64,000 nucleotides of DNA from Bacteroidota bacterium (GTDB taxonomy: Bacteria > Bacteroidota > Bacteroidia > Chitinophagales > Saprospiraceae), in assembly GCA_963169325.1 (NCBI GenBank), contig CAUJEY010000162.1:1-64000 (forward strand), in the 5' to 3' direction. The position numbers and the translations under genes were made by a program. Position 1 is the stretch's first letter, and each line of letters begins with the position of its first letter. Below the pieces are notes generated by a model that saw only the letters and a list, made by a program, of their open reading frames with translations, ran no database searches and had not been told where the DNA came from. This document shows, piece after piece, positions 54,112-61,313 of the stretch.

Positions 54112-56583
54112 TTAATTATAGTTGATCATATTGTTTTGTTTGATTTTCATAATTGGCTCGCCGTTTTCGAACTCAATGGTACCGGTTAAATAAATGGTTT
54201 TATCTATTGGATTGTTAACTTCCGGGTGAAAATCGGACACAGATCCGAAATAAATTTTGACCTCTACTAAAGCGTTATGACAATTTTCCAGCATTAAAAA
54301 GCCAATTAACTCACCACTTCGGTCCGTAACTGTATTATAACACTTCACTTTCCCTTTCAAGACGACTTTTTTATCGATGTAATCCAGTGCCTGCAAAACG
54401 GTGATTGTATCAGTTTTTACAAATCCCTGAGCCCTTTGCTCTGCGTCCGTTATCGCGTCGGCAGGCATACGCATTCTATTGATTTTACCGGAATTCAAAG
54501 AAATAAGAATTTCTTCCCCTTCACCTGGAATATCTTCAAAATTTAGTATTTTTTTGGTAATCTTTCCTTTTTCTTCAAGGAGAATCGTATCGCCGATTTT
54601 CAGGCTGCTAATGCCCTCTGCCATCTTATTGGCAATGGTAATCTCGCCTGTTGAGTTTGAAAGAAAATCTATCCTGTCAAAATCAGAAATAGTGTCATTG
54701 AGTGTATTTGGGCTCATAGAGATCACGTTACCTTCTCTGTTTATTTTATAGTTACTCTGGTACAATTTTTTACGTTTAACCCGGTATAAATGGCCAATCT
54801 TCAACTGGTCGTTGGGAAAACTATTTGAGTAAAGGGCCTGAGCGCCTCTGAATGCTTCAAAATCAATTTTACCTTCTACAATAGCAAAGGTTTCCAAAGT
54901 AGTATCGGTAAGGTATGGGTCGGATAAAAATATCGGGTTAAAATTTAATTTCATAGTTCCATAGGGCAGATCGATCGTTGAATTCTGGATCGCCTTGTTG
55001 GCGGACCTCATATTATCGTCAATAGAAAAATTTGCTTCATTCTGTATTAATTTGGCTACGATATCGGTAACGAAAGGGTTCAGGATCGAAGTAAGTAAGG
55101 CGCTTTGAGTTTCTACGGTAAACCTGACGTCATCAAGAGTAAATACGCCATGTAAATTATTGTATTTCAATGAAGCGGTCAAGTAAGCATTCGCAAAAAA
55201 GGTATAGCTCTTGAAAAGCCGTTTTCTGGTAATCCTTACCTGAATGGCCAGTTTATTTCCGGTAGTATTATAGATTTCCACTTTGTCTATCCGAACATTC
55301 TTTTTCAGGGCGTTTACGGTGCCGACGTATCGATGCAGCAAGACTTTCAGCGAATCTTCAATAACATTTAATTTTACTTTGCCTTTTAACTTGATTTGGG
55401 AAACATCGTCCATATTAATAACTCTGAAAGGTATCGCGCTCGGTTTAATTGCCGGCGGCTTCGCTGAAAATTCAACTTCAGGGATAAATTCCAGGCCCGC
55501 TGAATAATATAATTTCTTGTTTTTTCCATTTAATTGCCCAGACAAGATCGCAATCGGTTTAATATTCAGCCAGATGTTTTCTGCTAAAGGTTTAGGTTCT
55601 CCGATATACATGACAATTTGATTGATCTTCTCCCGAAAATTAAGCTTATCTTGGTTATTTTCTATGGCTTCGAGGATCGCTTTGTTTATAGTTTTTTCCG
55701 CCAGAGTTTCAAGAAGGATCTTAAGCGGCGATTCAAACCGAAATCTTAACAAGCTTTCTAAATTGCCCCCGTCGAGGCCCGGAAACAAGGGAGGTAGTGT
55801 GCCGAGATTGAATTTTGTCGCTCCTTTATCGATTGTAACGATCAACTTGCCAGGACTTGCGACGGTTATAGCGCCCCGGACCGTGATTGCCGAATAGATT
55901 TCTTTCTCCAAAACGCTTTTCATCTTCACAGAAGGGCCAAATGGAATTAAATTCTCCTGATAATCGAATTTGATATCGGTCCTAATTTTTACTGTCAGTT
56001 CGAATTCATTCTTATTGAAAGTCAGAGCAAGATCGTCCAAATAGGTAGGATAATGTATCTTGCACTCCGTTTTGTAAATTTTATCGAACCATTTCAGCGC
56101 TTTAACAGTGATCCATTTGGATTCCTTTAGCTGAGGTTCTACCCAGACTTTTGTAGTTACCCAAACTGCTTCTACCACATCTTTCCAGCAGGTGCCCCAC
56201 TTCCAGGGTGAAAGTGCGCATGAAAATGATTTGCGAACAGTTCTATAAGCCTTGGTTGAAACTTCCTTGTAATATCCCGGTCGATACGGCTTAATAATTT
56301 CTTCTAGCAGCTCTTCCGTTGTTATGGAATGCTCCGTAAGTATATTCGCATTGATTACGATCGGGTCATTATCCGGAACGACCGGGTTTTTGATATTTTC
56401 TTTCATCAATCTGACGATATCAGATTCTGCCACAGAAGCATTTATTTTTATGACGGAATTTTGGATCGGCATCTGCGGCAGATGTGGTGGTACTTTGGGA
56501 GGTGAGGATACCCGGATAGTTTTGCAGGAAGGAAGTAAAAAGTGTAAGGACAAAAAGGCTAGATAGAGGATTTCTTTTTTCAT
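54112..56583 (-). CDS. DUF4403-type lipoprotein
   Basis: The 823-residue protein has a lipoprotein signal (LAFLSLHFLLPSCKTI, lipobox cysteine at about 20). The body is long and beta-rich with alternating hydrophobic strands: SAITVRGAITVASPGKLIVT, AYLTASLKYNNLHGVFTLDD and a C-terminal OB-like part (LKGKVKCYNTVTDRSGELIG). This is the profile of DUF4403, a large outer-membrane-associated family with BPI/SMP-like tubular folds of unknown function. It is AT-rich and converges with the peptidase gene. Confidence 0.65.
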   Translation of the reverse strand: MKKEILYLAFLSLHFLLPSCKTIRVSSPPKVPPHLPQMPIQNSVIKINASVAESDIVRLMKENIKNPVVPDNDPIVINANILTEHSITTEELLEEIIKPYRPGYYKEVSTKAYRTVRKSFSCALSPWKWGTCWKDVVEAVWVTTKVWVEPQLKESKWITVKALKWFDKIYKTECKIHYPTYLDDLALTFNKNEFELTVKIRTDIKFDYQENLIPFGPSVKMKSVLEKEIYSAITVRGAITVASPGKLIVTIDKGATKFNLGTLPPLFPGLDGGNLESLLRFRFESPLKILLETLAEKTINKAILEAIENNQDKLNFREKINQIVMYIGEPKPLAENIWLNIKPIAILSGQLNGKNKKLYYSAGLEFIPEVEFSAKPPAIKPSAIPFRVINMDDVSQIKLKGKVKLNVIEDSLKVLLHRYVGTVNALKKNVRIDKVEIYNTTGNKLAIQVRITRKRLFKSYTFFANAYLTASLKYNNLHGVFTLDDVRFTVETQSALLTSILNPFVTDIVAKLIQNEANFSIDDNMRSANKAIQNSTIDLPYGTMKLNFNPIFLSDPYLTDTTLETFAIVEGKIDFEAFRGAQALYSNSFPNDQLKIGHLYRVKRKKLYQSNYKINREGNVISMSPNTLNDTISDFDRIDFLSNSTGEITIANKMAEGISSLKIGDTILLEEKGKITKKILNFEDIPGEGEEILISLNSGKINRMRMPADAITDAEQRAQGFVKTDTITVLQALDYIDKKVVLKGKVKCYNTVTDRSGELIGFLMLENCHNALVEVKIYFGSVSDFHPEVNNPIDKTIYLTGTIEFENGEPIMKIKQNNMINYN

Positions 56584-56849
56584 AAGATTTGGTTCAATGT
56601 TTTGCTGAAATATTCATTGGGTAAGTATAGTCAACGTAATAATAATACTTTTCGCCCTAGCAGGGCCTACAAAATCCCTCAAAAAATATGAGTATTTCCA
56701 CAATACTAAAGAGTTTAACGACAATATTTTGCTTCCGAAAAATCTCCGTTTTTTTACTCTATACGTTTTGCTCATTTTGATTCCCAGGCAAATGTAAAGA
56801 AATTTTGATATTCAAGGCTCCACAATTTTTTAGCAGTATAAAAAACTCG
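56584..56849. other. AT-rich intergenic region
   Basis: No gene is supported between the divergent DUF4403 and recombinase genes. The sequence is AT-rich; the one notable structure is the palindromic site at 56850-56881. Confidence 0.45.
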
Positions 56850-56881
56850 TTTACAAAATCAAAGTATACTTTATTTGTAAA
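56850..56881. promoter_or_regulatory. Candidate recombinase site (res-like dyad)
   Basis: TTTACAAA and TTTGTAAA flank a 12-bp perfect palindrome AAAGTATACTTT (56861-56872) in a 32-bp near-dyad. It ends 39 bases before the serine recombinase start. Such dyads with an AT-rich TA centre resemble subsite I of resolvase/invertase targets. Confidence 0.45.
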
Positions 56882-56919
56882 AATACCGTTTTTATGCCAC
56901 TCAGAAAATTCCTCAACCT

Positions 56920-57495
56920 ATGAAAATTGGATACGCCCGTGTCTCAACAAGAGACCAAAACCTAAACCTTCAAATTGATGCCTTGAAAATAGCAGGATGT
57001 ACCGACACCTATATTTATAAGGAAGAGATTTCAGGAGTAGCCAAAGAACGCCCACAATTAAGAAAACTCCTGGAGCAAATTCGTGAAGGTGATGTGGTAG
57101 TCATCTGGAAAGTTGATAGGCTTGGCCGTTCTCTTACAGACCTTGTACACCTGGTGAATGAAATTCAGGGTAAAGGCGCCGGTTTACTGTCATTGAATGA
57201 TAACATTGACACCACCACTCCTCAAGGCAAACTTACCTTTCACATATTTGCTGCGATTGCTGAGTTTGAACGGGAGATTATTAGGGAACGTACAAATGCA
57301 GGTCTTGCCGCAGCACGTGCCAGAGGTCGAAAAGGTGGCAGACCTAAAGGATTAACCAAAGAATCAAAGGTAAAGGCCGCTGCGGCAAATACCCTTTATC
57401 GTCAAAATATGTCAGTTTCTGAAATTTGTAACACCTTGAGTATTTCAAAAAAGACTTTTACAAGTACCTTCGTCTTACGAATACTGGATGAGTAG
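56920..57495 (+). CDS. Serine recombinase (resolvase/invertase family)
   Basis: The 191 residues match small serine recombinases: MKIGYARVSTRDQNLNLQID with catalytic Ser10 and Arg8, VVIWKVDRLGRSLTDLVHLV, and the E-helix region FHIFAAIAEFEREIIRERTN. The C-terminal helix-turn-helix reads MSVSEICNTLSISKKTFTST. It would cut and rejoin DNA at short dyad sites, as a resolvase or invertase. The adjacent palindrome is a candidate target. It starts an AT-rich region running to 60.7 kb. Confidence 0.92.
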   Translation: MKIGYARVSTRDQNLNLQIDALKIAGCTDTYIYKEEISGVAKERPQLRKLLEQIREGDVVVIWKVDRLGRSLTDLVHLVNEIQGKGAGLLSLNDNIDTTTPQGKLTFHIFAAIAEFEREIIRERTNAGLAAARARGRKGGRPKGLTKESKVKAAAANTLYRQNMSVSEICNTLSISKKTFTSTFVLRILDE

Positions 57496-57646
57496 TTCTT
57501 AGAAGACTTGAAAACAAAGGTTTTAGGAAGACAAGAATGTTAATTTATTAATTCAAAAGCTAGCAGACAATAGCCAATAAAAACCCACAACAAAAGTTAT
57601 TTTTAGCATATTATAGTATAAAAAATTATAACAACATGCATAAAAA

Positions 57647-58627
57647 ATGGATCAAAACATCAATATGCTTAAAGTCACAATAAAATGCCATAATTTAGTT
57701 AAAGAAATATTTTTATCAAATCTTTACAAAGATATCTTGACCTCTGAAAAAAATAAATTCCGGCGCAGGTCTCATTTGTTCATGCCATTAACTAAATTAG
57801 AAGAGTATAGGAAAAATATTACATGCGGGGCGGATACTATAATTTTTGACCTTGAGGACAGCATCCCTAGTGAGTTTAAAGTATTAGCAAGGCAAAATCT
57901 TGGTTTATTACCTGCAAAAACAGAGTCTATTGAGTATGTGATTCGAATAAATGAATACCTTACGAAAGATTTTGACCTTGATATTGAAACTCTATCAAAA
58001 ATACAAAATGCATTTGATACCGTTTCGCTTTCTAAAGTTGAGTGCGCAGATAATATTGAAATAGTTAAGAAGATCTTACCTAATCATAAAATAATTGCAT
58101 TTATGGAGACTCCTATCGGTATTAGGAATGCATTTTCAATCGCAAAGATATTGGGAAAAGGTGACGGGATTGGGCTTGGAGCTGGTGATTATGCAATGAG
58201 AATGGGAATTTCAAGAAAGCCAATTTATGAATGTGATGCCTTGAAATTTGCTGCAATGCAGGTTGCTAGTGCTGCGCATCAGTATGGCGTTGATTTCATT
58301 GATACTATAAGTAGGCCGTTTGGCACCCAAATTTCTGAGATAATATTAAGGGAGGAATCTATTTGGTCTAAGAATAATACTGGTGCTGTAGGCAAAAGAG
58401 CTATCCATCCTTCTCAAATTCTAATTATCAATGAGGTTTTCTCTCCAAATATTGAAGATATTCAATCTGAAATTAGTATATTAAATTTATTTGCAGAATC
58501 AAAGCATACAAATGCTATTAAGAAGCCAGAAAACACTTATTCTGGAACACCTGAATATAAAACTGCCTTGAACCGTCTTACAGATTGGTTCTCTAAAGGA
58601 TATATTAATATATCTAATGATATTTAA
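57647..58627 (+). CDS. HpcH/HpaI aldolase / citrate lyase beta-like protein
   Basis: The 326 residues match the CitE-like TIM-barrel family: RRRSHLFMPLTKLEEYRKNI, IIFDLEDSIPSEFK (the metal/phosphate-binding D-L-E-D), FMETPIGIRNAF and LGAGDYAMRMG. The expected substrate is an acyl-CoA such as citryl- or malyl-CoA, but the exact one cannot be read. The gene is very AT-rich, unlike most of the window, which suggests recent transfer. A metabolic enzyme here is out of place. It is followed after 15 bases by the membrane PLD-like gene. Confidence 0.78.
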   Translation: MDQNINMLKVTIKCHNLVKEIFLSNLYKDILTSEKNKFRRRSHLFMPLTKLEEYRKNITCGADTIIFDLEDSIPSEFKVLARQNLGLLPAKTESIEYVIRINEYLTKDFDLDIETLSKIQNAFDTVSLSKVECADNIEIVKKILPNHKIIAFMETPIGIRNAFSIAKILGKGDGIGLGAGDYAMRMGISRKPIYECDALKFAAMQVASAAHQYGVDFIDTISRPFGTQISEIILREESIWSKNNTGAVGKRAIHPSQILIINEVFSPNIEDIQSEISILNLFAESKHTNAIKKPENTYSGTPEYKTALNRLTDWFSKGYINISNDI

Positions 58628-58642
58628 AAATTGTAATAGATA

Positions 58643-59407
58643 ATGAGGCATTTTTTTCAATTAAAGGTTATTTTACAGAATTTAGAAATGGTAGTCGCAG
58701 TTGCGATGGGTATAATCTCCCTTGTTGTGGACTTAATCGATGACAATGATAAAACAAATGAGGTTGTTACTAATTTAACTACATTAATACTGGTGTCGTT
58801 AGCAATTGGAATTATTAGAGATAGATTTATTAGAGAGCAACTAAGAAAAAAAATTGAGAAACTTGTTCCAGAATTTTTAGATTTAGAAATACGACACAAA
58901 TTTATTGAAGAAATCCGCGATTTAGTTAATGGATCAAAAGAATGTATAGTGTGCCAAATGAGGACAGGTGAAGTGGTTGATGATTTATTTGACGAGTTTA
59001 AATTAGCTCTGTTAAGAGGTTGCAAAATAAAATTAATTATTTGCAAGCGATCTGAAAATATTGTTAAGACATTATCTCTCTATTCTTATCGTAATCATGG
59101 AACTGAAGGTATAATGCAAAAACAAGCAGCATGCAGATCTGCAATTTTTGAGCTCTGGGAACTAAATGTTGGAATTTTGGAAGTCAATGAAAGTGAATAC
59201 CTTCCTTCTACATTAAAATATATTTCAGACCCTGATTCAATGCATGGGAAAGCTTTTATTGTCCCCGTTACTTTTCAAGAAAACTCAAGAGAAGCTCCTA
59301 GCATAAAATTAAATAGAAAAAATAAAAAAGATGAATTTGATCACTATGTATCCGAATTCAACCGTTTTTGGAAGCATTCTGTTTCACTAAAAAATACAAA
59401 AGATTAG
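58643..59407 (+). CDS. Membrane protein with PLD-like C-terminal domain
   Basis: The 254-residue protein has two hydrophobic helices near its start (VVAVAMGIISLVVDLI and TTLILVSLAIGIIRD), a charged connecting helix and an alpha/beta domain (about 90-245). The latter contains LALLRGCKIKLIICKRSENI and DPDSMHGKAFIVPVTF. The HGK near a strand recalls the HxK of phospholipase D folds, but no second HKD motif is seen, so catalysis is unlikely. The fold may bind nucleic acid or lipid. It is close behind the CitE-like gene and equally AT-rich. Assignment is tentative. Confidence 0.5.
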   Translation: MRHFFQLKVILQNLEMVVAVAMGIISLVVDLIDDNDKTNEVVTNLTTLILVSLAIGIIRDRFIREQLRKKIEKLVPEFLDLEIRHKFIEEIRDLVNGSKECIVCQMRTGEVVDDLFDEFKLALLRGCKIKLIICKRSENIVKTLSLYSYRNHGTEGIMQKQAACRSAIFELWELNVGILEVNESEYLPSTLKYISDPDSMHGKAFIVPVTFQENSREAPSIKLNRKNKKDEFDHYVSEFNRFWKHSVSLKNTKD

Positions 59408-59859
59408 TACCTAATTAGAATGCCGCTGAGTATCGCAACCTACAAGTAGTATCAAAACCAACGTTTTTGAAAAGTTTTGTTGTTATGTCTATTGACCTTG
59501 AGGTCGACATTCCAAGGATATTTGACATCTGTGGCCAACCAAGATTGATCTGAGAAGAAGTAATTCTGGTCTTAGTTCTCTTGCTTTAGTCGAGTATAAA
59601 TTGCCGTGTAAATGATCTTCTTTTAGTTCTTCTGAACGGATTGAAAAGAAAGGGGAAGTGCGTATAGGTCGGCTGCTTACAGAAGTTGAGGGATTACGGT
59701 CTTCAGGCACTATTTGCGATTTGGCAATTGACCTTTGAAAACCTGCCTTCGCCCTAGAACGTAAACTCGAAAGAGTAACTTCCATCGAGAACGCTGAGTC
59801 TGGGTCTCTTTTTTTTTTCTTACATTTGTAAAGCCTGATCTCATTCAGAATTAATTCCA
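59408..59859. other. Intergenic region, no gene seen
   Basis: No supported gene in these 452 bases. A minus-strand frame of 123 codons (59489-59860) shows no recognisable domain and starts at the same place as the next gene's start on the other strand. Composition is mixed, with a T-rich run (59812-59821) that may be part of the promoter of the lipoprotein gene. Confidence 0.4.
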
Positions 59860-60747
59860 ATGAAATTATTTTACAAGATTTGCTTTTTGATGATGGGATT
59901 GTCGCCCCTTTCTTCTTGTGCAGAGGATAAAAAGTCTTCTACTACTAACACATCAATCACTAAACCTCCAATTGTCACAAATGTCAAGTTATTTGGTGTG
60001 CCTATAACTTCAAACGCCCTCTCTTTATTAAAAGAGGTTGAGGCTGCTTATGATAAAAAAATTAAGGAAGAGATGGCTGATATGGATCTAAGTTATAGGG
60101 CAGAATCGGAGGTTACAAAAGATGGCACTCCGGTTATTCGTTTAAATAAAAATAGGTCCAAGAATGAAACTGATATAGTGCATGAACTGTGGCACCTGAA
60201 ATTAAATGCTGAAGGGTCTCCAGAAGTAGGTTGGCACCCTTTAACAGGGGCAAGCCCAATTATTAATCAAGCATTTACAAAAAATATGAATGAGCTTGTA
60301 TATGATCCTATTCTCCACGCAAAATTTTATCCAGAAATGAGGAAATGGGGATATATACCTGATTTCAGTGAAAAAGAAAATATAGCTATTTTTATCCAGA
60401 ACATCCCCTCAGGTGAAAAGGAGAATGAAATAAATGGATCTGTAGCATATTTCCAAGCATGTTTAGAAATCGATGATCCTTCTCTTATTGCGCAATTTGA
60501 AGAATGGTATAAACAACATAACCTCCATCATCCTTTAGCGGTGGGGAAAAGCATGGTAGAAATTTTCAAAACTTCAAAATCTGACACTCCAGAGCAGCAG
60601 ATTGATATCTATATAAAATGCTTAAACCTTCTGTTAGAAAACACAGCGCAATTTAAAGTAGGTAGGTATGGTACTAAGATGCTTGGTACTTTCTCTCGTC
60701 GCGAGGTTGTCATTGTTATAATGCCTCCTAATAAGAAGAAATCTTAG
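59860..60747 (+). CDS. HExxH lipoprotein
   Basis: The 295 residues carry a lipoprotein signal (FLMMGLSPLSSCAEDKK, lipobox LSSC) and a zinc-protease motif, DIVHELWHLKLNAEG (HELWH at about 108-112), followed by a helix with NQAFTKNMNELVYDPILHAK, a possible third-ligand region. It is most like gluzincin-type peptidases, tethered in the periplasm or outer membrane. The C-terminal domain is helical and ends FSRREVVIVIMPPNKKKS. The gene is AT-rich. Substrate unknown. Confidence 0.6.
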   Translation: MKLFYKICFLMMGLSPLSSCAEDKKSSTTNTSITKPPIVTNVKLFGVPITSNALSLLKEVEAAYDKKIKEEMADMDLSYRAESEVTKDGTPVIRLNKNRSKNETDIVHELWHLKLNAEGSPEVGWHPLTGASPIINQAFTKNMNELVYDPILHAKFYPEMRKWGYIPDFSEKENIAIFIQNIPSGEKENEINGSVAYFQACLEIDDPSLIAQFEEWYKQHNLHHPLAVGKSMVEIFKTSKSDTPEQQIDIYIKCLNLLLENTAQFKVGRYGTKMLGTFSRREVVIVIMPPNKKKS

Positions 60748-60993
60748 AAAGAAAAGTCCCTTTGAAGAAGCATATTTTGCTTGCAGTAACTTTCATCTGG
60801 ATAGAGGACCCATAACTTCTTCTAAGTAATAAAACCAGCGTATTTTTACCACTGGAAAGTAGATAGGTTTAGAATAAGCCGGCCCAAAAGGTTAATCTTT
60901 CCATTGCCCAAAAAAAAACATTTTAAATTTCCTACGTAATCCGCAAACTTGCCTTGCCTTGCCGCACCTCATGCTCCCCCTGCCTCAACTACC

Positions 60994-61284
60994 CTACCAC
61001 CAAATACACCAGCGTCTGCAACAAAAACCACGACTTCCGGGCGCTCTTACTTGAATCGAACCCAACATGTGCTCCGCCATCCGCTCCCAGGAGAGCCCGT
61101 CCGGCAAACGGTAGCGCTCGGTGGTACCTTCCTTGAAAACTGATACCCGCAAAGCATCCATCAGCGCATCTGCCTGGGCCATCGTGCTAGCCTTTACTTC
61201 GATTTTAAACCGGAACGGCTTGGTAAGCGAGATGACCGGCGTCTTGCAGAGGATCATCAATTTTATAGTATACTTGAAACTCAT
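60994..61284 (-). CDS. Small hypothetical protein
   Basis: The 96-residue frame contains a plausible domain (RFKIEVKASTMAQADALMDA, YRLPDGLSWERMAEHMLGSI) with codon use similar to the neighbouring T9SS gene. The C-terminus (SRGFCCRRWCIWW) looks out of frame or truncated. It starts 30 bases beyond the end of the T9SS protein gene on the same strand, so it may be the last gene of that operon or a fragment. Function unknown. Confidence 0.4.
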   Translation of the reverse strand: MSFKYTIKLMILCKTPVISLTKPFRFKIEVKASTMAQADALMDALRVSVFKEGTTERYRLPDGLSWERMAEHMLGSIQVRAPGSRGFCCRRWCIWW

Positions 61285-61313
61285 CCGGTTTTTTACCCCT
61301 TGACTTTAATCCA

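Noticed and set aside
57647-58627. CitE-like gene as part of a citrate lyase operon
   Set aside because: No citD, citF or ligase genes are nearby; the neighbours are a recombinase and membrane proteins.
59489-59860. 123-codon minus-strand frame
   Set aside because: Begins in a poly-Lys region from the T-rich run and has no recognisable domain; more likely non-coding.
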